NCBI GenBank assembly: GCA_023374045.1
Contig: CM041776.1
Location: 316,064,722-316,128,721 of the forward strand
Length of the DNA: 64,000 bases
Direction of reading: 5' to 3'
Origin: Limonium bicolor
Lineage: Eukaryota; Streptophyta; Magnoliopsida; Caryophyllales; Plumbaginaceae
A program made the translations under genes and the position numbers. Each line of letters opens with the position of its first letter. Positions within the stretch are counted from its first letter, which is position 1. The notes under the pieces are model-generated. The model did not search any database, had not been told where the DNA came from, and saw nothing but the letters and a program-made list of their open reading frames with translations. Below are positions 46,457 through 58,400 of this stretch, in pieces.

Positions 46457-46588
46457 AAGGGCTGTACAGCATTGTATTCAAGTTTTACATAGAAGAATTA
46501 ATGAGAATACAATTTTCTCTCCACAAACTCTCATACACTCATACGACTTTCTTCACAAAGCTACACATAAAACCTCTCGATTCCAATA
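46457..46588 (+). repeat. Truncated 5' LTR
   Basis: Matches the last ~130 bp of the 3' LTR (53415-53546), starting at CAAGGGCTGTACAGCATT and ending at the primer site. Upstream sequence does not match the LTR, so the rest was deleted or replaced. Confidence 0.85.
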
Positions 46589-48628
46589 TGGTATCAGAGC
46601 AAAAGATCTAAACCTAGGCAGAATCTATTCTCTTCAAATCCTTTTCCAAGCAGAATCAATCCTCTTCAAGCATGGAGGCAGTAGAAGACTCGGGCAAAGG
46701 GAAAGGGATTGCAACGGATCCTCCTCAAACAGCAGTGTCATTGATATCAATGACCCAATTTATGTTCACTCAGCAGAAAATCCTGGTTTGAATCTTGTGA
46801 CAAAGTTTAATGGCACAGGGTTTTAGGGTGGAAGTGGGATATGATCACTACGTTAAAGGTCAAAAATAAGTACGGTTTCATGACTGGAAACGTTACAAAA
46901 CCGAAGGAATCAGAAACAATAAGATATGGAGCATGGGAATGGCTAACTCACTGGTGCTTTCATGGCTGAAGACGGCACTTGATCCTTGTATTGCTCAGAG
47001 CGTACGTTTCTGTGATGACCCAAAGGAACTGTGGGATCATCTCTGTGGACGATTCCAGCAACTTAACCATCATCCACCACCTGAAAAGAGAGCTTGTAGA
47101 AGTCAGACAGGGAAGAAACTATGAGCGAGTATTACACAAAGTTGAAAGAGGATATGGGGAGAACTCGACTTAGGTCGTGCTTTGCCAAAGTGTAGTTGCA
47201 TAGGATGCACTTGCGAAGCCAAAGAATTGATGAAAAAGCGGGCTGATGAAGACAAACTAATTCACTTTTTAATGGGTTTAAACCGAAGATACTTGTCCAT
47301 CAGAGGCCAAATTTTGGCAATGAAAAGTACCTTAAGCTTGGAGAAACTTTACTCGTTAATTTTCAAGAAGAAGAACAACGTGGAAATGAGCAGGTTAAAG
47401 ACAGTGCAATGTCATTTTACAATCAAACACAGACAACAGCAACAGGGGTTGAGGGTTCCAGAAACCCTAACCCTAACAAAGTTTGATAGAAAGAAGCTTA
47501 CATGTACTTACTGTAAAACAACCCGGCCGTGGATTTGAAGAGCGTTGTCAACGTCAGACTTACACACATTGCAAGAGGTCGGGGCATATAGCAGAAGAAT
47601 GCTATCAGTTGCACGGGAGGGACAAGGTCCTTGCCCGTAAGAAGAAAGGTTTTGTGAATACAACAAGAGTCACATAACAGGGAGAAAATGAAGAAATTGA
47701 GCAAGGAGATGGGTTAACACCTCGCCAACTACAGCAAATCGCTCAATTAATTCGGAATGCCAACACAGGAATCAAAACAAAGAGGTCGATTTTTGCAATT
47801 TCTCAGGTAATTGACCATTTTGTTTCAGCAATAAACATTGTTTTATGAGTAATGGTACACATAATCAGTTCAAAGGCAAATGGATAATCGACTATGAGGC
47901 AACCGATCATATGTCGGTAGGTCAAAATTGTTTGTGAAATGGAGAAAGCTAGATACCGAAAGATTAGTAATCTTACCAGACGGTAGTCCGCAGAACGTGA
48001 TTCTGGTAGGCGATGTCCAGATTGGGAACATTTTGTGGTTGAAGGAAGTATTATACATACCTAATTTCATGTTTAATTTGATCTTTGTGAAGAAGATAGT
48101 AAAACAGCTCCACTGCGCGTTGATTTTTGATGACCGCAGTTGTTTTCTACAGGAGTGTACCACAGAACAGCTTGAGCGGCACTTTGGATTTGGGCTGGAT
48201 AATCTGTATGTGCTGAGTACAGATGAAGCGGACTCATGACCGACGGGAGGTTAAGCAGCGTTGGGCCAGATCGTAGTTTTGGGCCAGATCGTAGTTCTGG
48301 GGCAGATCGTAATGTGGGGTTATTACCGAGACTAGGGATTGTATTACCACTAAAGGGGCCAGTCCAGAGCTAAAGAAATGCATGTTAGGCTTGGACATGT
48401 TCCTTTTTCGCAAACTTGTAACACTCGGTTAATAAAAGAAGCAGAATTTTCTTTTAATTATGCTTGTGACGTTTGTTATAAATCTAGAGCTCAATGTCTA
48501 CCGTTTATTAATTCCGTCAGCAAAACTAACCAAGCTTTTGAAATGATACATATCGATGTTTGGGGTTCGTTTAATATGAAACCTACAATGGCTACCGATA
48601 CTTTGTTTGTTTTGTTGATGACTGTACC

Positions 48629-49380
48629 TAGAGCTGATCAAAATGTGTCCCGCCCGACATCCCGGTCCGACCCGACCCGTAAAAAAGCCCAACGGGCCCG
48701 AGTCCGATTAGGTTTCCGGGTGGGCCTGGACATAAAATCAGGCCCGAATAAAAAACCAGGCCGGGCCGTGCCATATTTTTTGAGCCCGTGGACAACCCCA
48801 GCCCGGCCCGATTTTATATTATTTATTATAATTTTTTTAAATATAATATATACATATTTAATTTTTATATAAAATATACAAAAATTATATATAATATATA
48901 AATTTTAAATAGGTTATATACTCCCTCCGTCCCATTCACTTTGTCCCCTTTACTATTTGAGCTTGTCGTTTGACTTCAATATTTAACATGTAAGATAATA
49001 TATTTTTATAAATTTTTTTTATAATAGAATCTTTATGTGAAAAACTATATTGTAAAAATTATTTTTTAAAATTATTTTATCTTATATATTTAATATTGAA
49101 GTGAAAAGCATGCCAAAACAAATGAGACACTTATGACGGGACGGAGGTAGTATATAATATTTAAATATATACTAAAATATATTAATTTTAATTATATATA
49201 AAAATTAAAAAACCGGGCCGGGCGGGCCGGGCTTCGACAAAGCCTGGAAAAACCCGGGTCTAGCCCGCCCGTCCCGAGCATGTAAAAAACCGGCTTGGTT
49301 TTTTAAAATAGGCCCGACGAGCCTAAAATTTTCCTTTGGCCCGGTCCGAACCCGCCCGCCCGCCCGAATGATCACCTCTA
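48629..49380. mobile_element. hAT-type non-autonomous element (8-bp TSD) carrying a Stowaway
   Basis: Ends TAGAGCTGATCA and TGATCACCTCTA are terminal inverted repeats, flanked by an exact 8-bp duplication ACTGTACC (48621-48628 and 49381-49388), the hAT signature. Sub-terminal regions are rich in GGCCCG/CGGGCC words. A Stowaway (48921-49150) sits inside; without it the element is ~522 bp. It interrupts a copia integrase frame. Confidence 0.93.
48921..49150. mobile_element. Stowaway-type MITE nested in the hAT element
   Basis: 230 bp, ends CTCCCTCCGTCCCA and GGGACGGAGGTAG, flanked by TA. Same subfamily as 1966-2203, including the same one-base deviation in the right end. Confidence 0.92.
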
Positions 49381-50215
49381 ACTGTACCCACACCACTTGG
49401 ATTACTCTCATCAAGCAAAATGGGGATGCTTGGATGGCCATTGTACATTTTATTAAGATGGTGAACGACAGTTTGAAACCAAAATAAAAGTCATCAGAAT
49501 AGATAATGCCAAGGAACTTGGAAGTTCAAATGAAGGCAAAAGGTTTTATGCTCAAGAAGGTATCGTACGTCAAACTTCTTGTTCATACACGCCGTAACAA
49601 AATGCAGTAGTCGAAAGAAAACACAAATATCTGTTAGAAACAGCAAGAGCAATGTATTTTCAGTCTCACGTGCTTTTAGCTTATTGGGAAGAATGTATAC
49701 TGCATGCAACCTTCTTGATAAACAGACTTCCTATAAAGGCTTTGCATGGAAAACTCCGTTCGAGAGTTTGTACAATGTTAAACCAGCATATGAAGAAACC
49801 AAACAGTTTGGGTGTTTGTGTTACAAAACAGTTGTAGGCCTGAAGGGTGGCAAGTTTGAGCCACGAGGTGAAGCTTGTGTGTACCTTGGAGAAGATCCCA
49901 GGAAAAAAGGGCACAAAGTCATGAGTCTTGTTACACAGGTTTGCAGGGACGTCAAGTTCCATATACATGTTTTTCCCTTTGTTACAGCACAACCGGTTGA
50001 CTTTCTTCCTCCAAGCCACGTAACAGAATCAAGTGCCACACTTCCTATACTCTTGGACGAGGAAATAACATGCAGCACCCCCAAGTTATACTTGACGAGA
50101 GAATCATTCATCATAATGATGTCCGTGACGAAGACATGGTTCAGCATGACGGGGATGTTACTGATCATCTCATTCCATAAAATGATCTTCGACGTTCTAG
50201 TCGAACCAGTCATAA

Positions 50216-51454
50216 CACTAGTAGAAAAAAGATTTTAAATGACACACTTTAAACCACGGTTAATCACATAACCGTCATTTAAAAATTTTATACCACGGAT
50301 ATTAGCATAACTGTCACAAAAAGTGTCGGCGGGATTTTATACCACGGTTCTGGGTGGAACCGTCGTATATAGCTTGACGCGTTGCATTTTATACCACGGT
50401 TTTGATGGAACCGTCATATATAGTTTGACGTATTGTATTATATACCACGGTTTTGGGTGGAACCGTCATATATAGTTTGACGCATTGTATTATATACCAC
50501 GGTTCTGGGTGGAACTGTCATATATAGTTTGACGCGTTGTATTATATACCACGGTTCTGGGTGGAACCGTCGTTTTTAGTCATGGTCAAACAACTTTAAA
50601 TGACAGTTTCTTGGAATACCCGTGGTATATAGTCTAAGCGGAATTTTGATTTTCAGCCCAAATTAAAGCGGCTCTTTCTCCGTTCTCTTACATATATTTT
50701 CTCTCACTTTTGCAACCCACACTGGCGAACAAATCAAACGTGCTCTCTAGCCTCAACTCTTCTTCTCTTCAACTCCTTTTTTTTGCAACCCACCAGCGAA
50801 CATGGAACTCTGCGCCTCTTCTTCAATTTCGCAACCCACCGGCGAACTGGAAAACAAGGAACACATGCTCTGCGCCTTTCTTCATCTTCATTGTAATTTT
50901 TGCAACCCTAACCGGCGAACACACGGTAATTTTGTAGCCCACCGACGAACACGGTAATTTTGCAACCCACCGACGAACAAGGAATACAACATTCACTCAT
51001 TATTTGCAACCCTAATTCGCATACAAGGAACATACATGTTCTTGCCTCTTCATTCGCAGTGTTTGAGCTCTATTGAGATTAGATTGAAGGCGGTGCTAAA
51101 TCGCCGACGATTTTAGAAAAAAAAAATCAGACTATAAACCATGGTTTTGTGAATAACCGTGGTTTATTTGTTGATTTTATACATTATATACCACGGGTTT
51201 ACACAATAACCGTCATTAATACTCACTTCATACCTCGGTTCGGGCTTTTAACCGTGGTATAAAGTCAATGATATCGCGAGAAGGGGTCTTAAACGACGGT
51301 CAAAACGAACCTTGGTTTATAACCTCACTTTTAAAGACGGTTTTAAACCGTGGTATATAGTTATTTTCTATATGCGATGCGAGTATATACCACGAGTTTC
51401 TAACCGTGGTATATAGGCAAAATAACCGTAGTTAAAACATTTTCTGCACTAGTG
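50216..51454. mobile_element. Non-autonomous CACTA (En/Spm) element
   Basis: Begins CACTAGTAGAAAA and ends TTTTCTGCACTAGTG, the CACTA terminal inverted repeat, flanked by a 3-bp duplication TAA (50213-50215, 51455-51457). 1,239 bp with no transposase. Both sub-terminal regions are packed with TATACCACGGTT / AACCGTGGTATA words in opposing orientation, the probable transposase-binding repeats. The centre (50640-51060) has repeated GCAACCCACCGRCGAAC words. It interrupts the copia linker frame; joining its flanks restores the expected RRSSR..SQARYL-like order. Confidence 0.94.
50334..50580. repeat. 52-bp sub-terminal tandem repeat of the CACTA element
   Basis: About five copies, with TACCACGG at ~50340, 50392, 50443, 50495 and 50547. 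Each has GGTGGAACCGTC and TATATAGTTTGACGCRTTG. The period is 51-52 bp. Confidence 0.88.
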
Positions 51455-53219
51455 TAAGCCAGGCTATCTGTCCGATTATGTATGTAATTCATACTTTCAA
51501 GAAATTTTGAGATGAGCGAATTTACCATCGTAACACGAGCCCTAATCTTTCTTCAAGGCTGTGATAGTTTGACGGAGACTACACTAGTTCAACCTTGGCA
51601 CTTCTTTCCACTAAATCTCCCGTACTACCCAGTGTGACATGCATGAGCCACATGATTACCACACAGCTGTGACTAATGAGCATTGGCGCGTGACATGCAG
51701 AATAAGTTATGAGGTTTGGAGGAGAATGACACATGGGACGTGGTTACACTACCACGTGGTAAGAAAGTTATTGGATGCAAGTGGGTTTATAAAGTCAAAC
51801 TCAAGTCAGACGGGATGTTGGAGAGGTATTAAGCACAGTTGGTAGCTAAAGGGTTTACACAACATCATGGGTTGGATTATCATGAGACCTTTTCACCTGT
51901 GGTTAAGCTAACAACATTAGTTCACTCATCATAGTGTTGCACTTAACAAAGGTTGGATAATCAACCAATTCGACATTAATAATGCTTTCTTGCATGGTGA
52001 TCTTGAAGAAGAAGTCTATATGAGGCTACCATAAGGGCTTGCAGTATTGGGGGTCAACAAAGCGTGTCGGTTGAAGAAGTCACAATATGGTTTAAAGCAG
52101 GCTTCCAGATAGTGGTTTTCTAAGTTGGCGAGTTTCCCCAAGACTCTTGGATTTGTCCAATCCAAGAATGATTATTCTCTTCTGTATGTAATAACAAGAG
52201 GTAAATATGTCTGGCTGTCTATGTTGATGATATGTTGGATGTTAGCTCTAATCAACAAGAGATAGATGACATCAAACGTTCCTTGGATGATAATTTTAAG
52301 ATTAAGGATTTGGGCATCTTACATAACTTCCTAGGGATAGAGTTTATCCGTACTCAACAAGGTTATATTTTGTCTCAACGGAAGTTCTGCATGAAGTTGT
52401 TAAAGGAATTTGATTATGAGGAACGACGGCCTACTAAAGGACCCATGATCGTGGAAAAACAGCTTCTCGCAACAGATGGTGTTCCTCTTCATGATCCCAC
52501 ACCATACAGACGGTTAGTGGGAAAACTTAATTATTTAACCAACACCCGAACAGACATCAGCTTCACGGTACAAAACTTAGCCAATTTATGTAAAGTCCTA
52601 CTGACATTCATATGGAGGCTGTTATGCATGCATTGTGTTACATCAAAGGTACGACCACATATGGGATTAGTCTCACATGCAGTCAGACCCATGATCTTAT
52701 TGCTTATTGCGATTCTGATTGGGCAGCTTGTCCTAACACTAGAAAGTCAATGTCTGGTTATTACATTTTCCTTGGAGACAACCCGATTTCTTGAAAAACC
52801 AAATAGCAAGGGTCTGTTTTGCTCTCCAGTGCAGAAGCAGAATATCGATCTCTTCGCTTTGTTACTGCATAATTAACATGGCTTACACGTTTGATGCATG
52901 AACTCGATATTGGGAATGTGACTCCTATTCCAGTCAAGTGTGACAATCAGTCTGCGATCTATATAGCTCGCAACCCGGTTTTCCATGAACGCACTAAGCA
53001 TATCGAGCTTGATTGCCATTTTGTCCGTGACAAAATACAACAAGGATTAGTGGATGTGGTTTACACACACACCTCCACACAACTCGCAGACATGATGACC
53101 AAAGTCCTCCTCGGGGCAAGATACAAGGAGCAGTTGCCCCACATGGGCATGCATCACAGTGACTAATCAAGCCTTGGTAAAATTCGTTTTACCTACGGCT
53201 TGAGGGGGGTATTGGGGCT

Positions 53220-53546
53220 GATGGTTGAGTCCATCATATGCCGAAGCCCAGTCCATTATCATGAGCCAGTTTGTTAATATTCTTAGCTTAGCTGTTCATT
53301 ATAGGATATTAAGTTGTTATTATTCCCTTAACAAACATTGCAATCTTAGATTTTCTAGGATCTAGATTTTATCTTGTTTAGGAATAGATAAAACAAACTT
53401 ATATATATACGCAAAGGGTTGTACAACATTATATTCAAGTTTTACATAGAAGATTGAATGAGAATACAGTTTTTCTCTCCACAAGCTCTCATACACTCAT
53501 GCGGACTTTCTTCACAAAACTACACATAAACACTCTCGATTCCATA
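53220..53546 (+). repeat. Copia 3' LTR (TATTGG start)
   Basis: Begins TATTGGGG right after GAGGGGGG and ends near TTCCATA. The exact last base is uncertain by 1-3 bases because the flank is ATATA-like. Confidence 0.82.
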
Positions 53547-53987
53547 TATACTAGGCTTTCCACCACTTGTGTTGCTACATAAGTTCAATAGTCTAATCCC
53601 TGCTTGGTGAGCCGATGGATGTCACTCGACTTTGTTTGCCGACTGTTGTTGCTAGTAGAGTATGGATCCACAGCGACTCTGAAGCCACGGGTGGCGGCGA
53701 TGGTGGCGCCGGTACTAGTTGCTCACAGTGAACTATCATGCAAGTTTCTTTACTTTTAGGACACATGTTGGATGTTGGGTAAAGGGTTGTTTCTATTGTA
53801 TATGTGTCAACTTACATGTAACTCTTTTAATATAATACAAAGCAAGTGTATTTTCTTAATAAAAAAACTGCCTACAAGTGTGTATCATAATACTCATGGT
53901 AGACGACAAAGGTGACCACAGTTTTCTACTCCTGCAAATAAATTGTCTAAAAAACTATTCTTATTAAGTAGACCACTACTTTAGATC
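53547..53987. other. Intergenic, nothing recognised
   Basis: Unique-looking sequence with a GGTGGCGGCGATGGTGGCG patch near 53690. No ORF or repeat structure supported. Confidence 0.4.
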
Positions 53988-54759
53988 TAGAACTGATCAA
54001 CACTGACCTAGCCTGGCGACTCAACCCAGCCCGGAAGTTAAAGCCTAAAAAATCCCGTCTAAAAAAATTCGGGTGGCCTTGAACAACAAATCAGGCCCGA
54101 ATGAAAACCAGGACAGCCTCGACATAGTTTAGGACCGCAACTAAGCCCAGTCCAGTTTATTATTATTATTATTAACATTATAATATATGTATATTTTTAT
54201 AAATATAATATAATACTCTCCCTTGTTCTCAATATATGATTTTTTGGGTTCTTTCATTATTTTGAAAATATAAGATGCTAGCCTTGTTGTCATCTACTTT
54301 CAATTCTACCTCTCATCTTTTATTTCACAACTCTGTTTTTCAAATTATCTCAATTCTTAATGCAAAAAGTAAGGATAAAATAATCTAATTTTTCCTCCTT
54401 AATTTTTGTGTATAGAGCTAGAAAATCAAGTATTAGAATAGGAGGTAGTATATATTTAATTTTATATAATACATTTTACTATTTATATAAATTATATATA
54501 ACATCTATTAATATTACATACAACATATATTCATATTATATTTCATATATATTCATATTATATATAATCTAGATATTTTTTCAAAAAAATTATAAAACCA
54601 GACCAGGTAATGACAAAGATTAAAATAAATCCGAGTCTAACCCGACCTGGTCCGAAAATTTGAAAAACGGGCTTGAACAAAAATATAGGCCCATTCAGCC
54701 CTAAAATTCGTTATCAACCCAACCCGAACCTGGCCCGTCCACCCATTTGATCAGCTCTA
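53988..54759. mobile_element. hAT-type non-autonomous element, second copy, with nested MITE
   Basis: Ends TAGAACTGATCAA and TTTGATCAGCTCTA, with flanks TTTAGATC and ATTGGATC (six of eight match). Same CCCGACC/GGCCCG-rich sub-terminal regions as 48629-49380. It contains a Stowaway-like element (54216-54448). Confidence 0.82.
54216..54448. mobile_element. Stowaway-like MITE nested in the second hAT copy
   Basis: 233 bp with TA flanks. Left end CTCTCCCTTGTTCTCAATA and right end TATTAGAATAGGAGGTAG are a divergent Stowaway pair. A different subfamily from the one inside the first hAT copy. Confidence 0.65.
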
Positions 54760-54898
54760 ATTGGATCTGATAAAAGATAGATGATTATATCCTACTTGTC
54801 TCAAATCCATCCCGTAAAGATGAATTCCGACCTAAAATTCATTGTCAACCCGGCCCGAACTCGACCCGCCCACCTGTTTGATCAGCCCTATTTGGATC
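54701..54898. repeat. 131-bp tandem duplication of hAT end plus flank
   Basis: The unit starting CTAAAATTCGTTATCAACCC at 54701 restarts at 54832. It holds the last ~60 bp of the hAT element plus ~70 bp of flank (GATAAAAGATAGATG, CTTGTCTCAAATCC). The second copy is split by the Tork element and resumes at 59739 (AAAAGATAGATG, CTTGTCTCAAATC). Confidence 0.85.
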
Positions 54899-55346
54899 TG
54901 TTGATTTCAGATTAAGATGCGATGGAGATCGATAAGAAAAACCAGAAACGAAAGAAAGGAAGAAGAACACCGAGCTTTATCCTGGTTCAGCCAAAATCGG
55001 CCTACATCCAGACTGAGACAATGATATTCCCTTTTACTGTGAACGAATTACACACTCCAGACACTATCAACACTCAACTGAGTAGATTCAAGGTAGAACA
55101 CCCTCTCTTTACCCTTCCCAGTTTCCGTGTTTCCTCACTGTTTCTATTCAGCAACAGAATACACTCCAGTCCCCGTGTTTCCCAGTGTCTGTCCCATGCC
55201 TACATGATGAGTTCTGCTCTCCTCTCTTTTATATGTAGTTGGTTCACCTAATATAAGTGAACCTCCTAAAACGACGTGTTTAGAGCTAAGAGTAGTAAAG
55301 AAAAAAATACAGCATACAAGTTATAGTGTTGGATCAATATATAACA
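54899..55346 (-). repeat. Tork-like 3' LTR (full length)
   Basis: 448 bp. It contains a segment (about 54945-55058) absent from the 5' LTR, bounded by CCAG at both ends. Confidence 0.92.
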
Positions 55347-55414
55347 ATTCTCCTCCTTGATCCAAAACTAAAACTGATAAGGAAACAAAAATTGTCTACA
55401 ACTATAGAAGATTA

Positions 55415-58400
55415 TCAGATTTCTCTGATGTTGAGCAGCTCCAAACAGTGATTGAATTTACTGCTTGGAACAGGCTTGGTTAGCATATCAGCAGGATTTT
55501 CCTCAGTTGGAATCTTTACTATCTTGATTTCTCCCTGATTCACAGTGTGTCTCACAAAGTGCATCTTCACGTTGATGTGTTTGCATCTGTCATGGAACAC
55601 TTGATGCTTTGTTAATTGAATTGCACTTTGACTATCACAGTTCACTGATATACAATCGTGATTGTAACCAATTTCAGCCTTTAATCCCTTTAACCAGATG
55701 GCCTCTTTTACTGCCTCTGTTACTGCCATGTATTCTGATTTTGTGGTTGATAAAGCAACTATGGATTGCAGAGAAGACTTCCAGCTGATTGCACCTCCAC
55801 AGAGAGTAAACACATAGCCTGTAAGAGACTTCCTTGAGTCTCTGCACCTAGCGAAATCTGCATCAACAAAACCTTCAATGAGAGTTTTCTTATTAGTGTC
55901 TCTCTGATAGACTATTCTAGTGGACAGCGATCCCTTTAGGTATCTGAGAACCCATTTTACAGCTTGCCAATGCTCTTTTCCTGGATTGGACATGTACCTA
56001 CTTACCACTGACATAGCATGAGCTAAGTCAGGTCTAGTGCAGATCATTGCGTACATTATACTTCCAACTACACTGGCATATGGAATTTTGTCCATTTGAG
56101 ATTTCTCAAGGTGACTACCAGGTGTCTGCTCCTTTGATAGTTTGAAATGCTGAGCAAGAGGAGTAGAAACTTTCTTGGCATTTCACATATCATATCTACT
56201 CATTACCTTTGATAGATAGTTTGCCTGATGTAGACATAGGATTCCTCTTGGTCTGTTCCTTGATATATCAATGCCCAGAATTCTCTTTGCAGGACCTAGA
56301 TCCTTCATTTGAAATTGAGATTTCAGAATCTGTTTTATACTCTGTATTTCTTTGTGGCTAGGACTGATCAGTAACATGTCATCAACATAAAGTAACAAAT
56401 ATATTGGGACTTTACTGTTATTATTCAGATATACACATCAGTCATAATCACTCCTCTTAAAACCTTGTTTTATCATAAAACTGTCAAACTTTAAGTACCA
56501 TTGCCTCGGTGATTGTTTTAATCCATACAGGGACTTCCTTAAAAGACATACTTTGTCTCTCTCCTTTTCAAAACCCTCTGGTTGCTTCATGAGAATATTT
56601 TCCTCCAGTTCACCATAGAGAAAAGTTGTTTTGACGTCTAACTGCTCCAGCTCCCAATTGAATTGAACTGTAAGCGCTAGAAAAGTTCTGATTGATCTAT
56701 GTTTGACCACAGGTGAGTAGATCTCTTCATAGTCTACTCCTTCTTCTTGAGTAAACCCCTTTGCTACGAGCCTTGCCTTAAACCTTGCTTCTTCAACACC
56801 TGGAATTCCTTCCTTTCTCTTGAAAACCCATTTAGATCCTATCAGTTTCTGACCTGGAACAGCAGGTACTAGATCCCAGGTTTTATTTAACGCTAGAGAA
56901 TCCATCTCCTCCTGCATTGCTTTCTGCCAGTTTGCACTGTCTTTGCTTGATAGAGCTTCTTTCACTGTTGAAGGCTCATCGCATATTAATTCAGATGCAA
57001 CAGATAGGGCAAATGCTGTTACATCAGCTTGAGCAAACCTTTGAGGTGGTCTGATGTTTGCTCTTCTAGTTCTGTCTCTTGCCAGCTGATATTGATTTAA
57101 ACTCTCCTCCTGTTCTGATTCAACTTGAGTTTCCTGACTTATGTCATCATTTCCAATTTGATCAGATGCTTGGTTATCTGACTGATCTAGCTGAGTTGGA
57201 ATTTCCATTTCAATTTTAACCCTACTATTACTGTATCAGTGGCATTCAGATCAGCTTCGTTTTCTGAGATTTTTGATCTGTTCAGGAAATCATTCTCCCT
57301 GAAAGTCACATCCCTGCTTATTATGACCCGTTTAAAAATCTGGTTCAAGACACCATAGTTTGTAGCCTTTAACACCAGGAGGATAACCCATGAAGATGCA
57401 CTTCACAGCTCTTGGGTCCAATTTATCCTGCCTAATGTGTGCATAGGCAGTGCAGCCAAAAACCTTTAACCATCTATAATCCACCTTGTGATCTGACCAC
57501 ATCTCCATGGGTGTCTTGAAGTTTAAAACTGATGAAGGACATCTATTGATGAGATAACAGGCTGTGGACACAGCTTCCCCCCAGAATGATTTTGGGAGCT
57601 TGGCATGGATAAGCATACATCTGACCCTCTCAAGTAAGGTTCTATTAAACCTTTCGGCTAAACCATTCTGCTGAGGTGTAGAAACAACCGTGTAATGCCT
57701 TATAATGCCCTGATCCTTACAGTAATGATTGAATTCTTTTGAGCACAATTTGAGACCATTATCTGTTCTTAACTTCTTCACCTTTCTGTTAGTTTGAGTT
57801 TCAGTTTTGACTTTCCAGTCCTTGAAACAGTTCAAAGCTTCATTTTTATGTTTCAACAAATACATCCACAGACGTCTAGAGTAATCATCTACAAGAGTCA
57901 AGAAGTATCTGTTTGCTCCATGTGAGTTCACCTTTTCTGGCCCTCACAAATCTGAATGGATATAATCCAGAATGCCCTCTGTCCTATGAACCGCTGTTGT
58001 AAAACTGGATCTTGTCATTTTCCCGAAAACACAATCTTCACAAAACTGTTGATTCTTGAGTTCCTGATTTCCTAGATAACCACTTTTATACAGAATTTGT
58101 ATTCCCTTGTCACTAACGTGTCCAAGCCTGAAATGCCACAGCATACTCTGATCTTCATTGGCTTGGTCAACTGCAGAAGATGATCCAACAACGACACTAT
58201 TCCTCAAGAAATACAACCCATTTCTTCTAAGTCCTGTAATGAATAGTTGTGAATCTCTGTACACCTTTAATATCCCTGAATCTGATCTCCAGTTATATCC
58301 TTGTTGTTCCAGTGTTCCCAGTGAGATTAAGTTCCTTTTAAGGTCTGGAACATGTCTCACATCAGGTAGAATCTTTTCACTGTTATTCTCCACTCGAATT

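Larger units (their letters stand above)
46672..53166 (+). pseudogene. Copia gag-pol pseudogene (interrupted)
   Basis: Gag fragments: SAENPGLNLVTKFNG, NSLVLSWLKTALDP and FLMGLNRRYLSIRGQILAMK. The zinc knuckle reads YTHCKRSGHIAEEC, with the first cysteine replaced by tyrosine. The protease reads WIIDYEATDHM, so the D-S-G signature is lost. Integrase: LGHVPFSQ, MIHIDVWGS, then the hAT insert. Later come GCLCYKTVVGLKGGKFEPRG and YLGEDPRKKGHKV, then the CACTA insert. RT: YVDDMLDVSSNQQ and YRRLVGKLNYL. RNase H: YCDSDWAACPNTRKS and CDNQSAIYIARNPVFHERTKHIELDCHFV. Many stops and frameshifts; clearly dead. Confidence 0.88.
46457..53546 (+). mobile_element. Ty1/copia element, 5'-truncated LTR, with nested insertions
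   Basis: Plus-strand relative of the 27459-32679 element. The 3' LTR (53220-53546, 327 bp) again begins TATTGG after a polypurine tract GAGGGGGG. Only the last ~130 bp of the 5' LTR remain (46457-46588), followed by a perfect primer site TGGTATCAGAGC (46589-46600). The internal region is interrupted by an hAT element (48629-49380) in integrase and a CACTA element (50216-51454) in the linker before RT. Both have target duplications. No 5' target duplication survives. Confidence 0.88.

Noticed and set aside
48660..48872. Proline/arginine-rich tail of an ORF in the copia integrase
   Set aside because: It is translation into the GGCCCG-rich hAT insertion, not a fusion protein.
54922..55251. 109-codon ORF and its partner at 59535-59780
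   Set aside because: Both lie wholly in the Tork LTRs and have no coding conservation.
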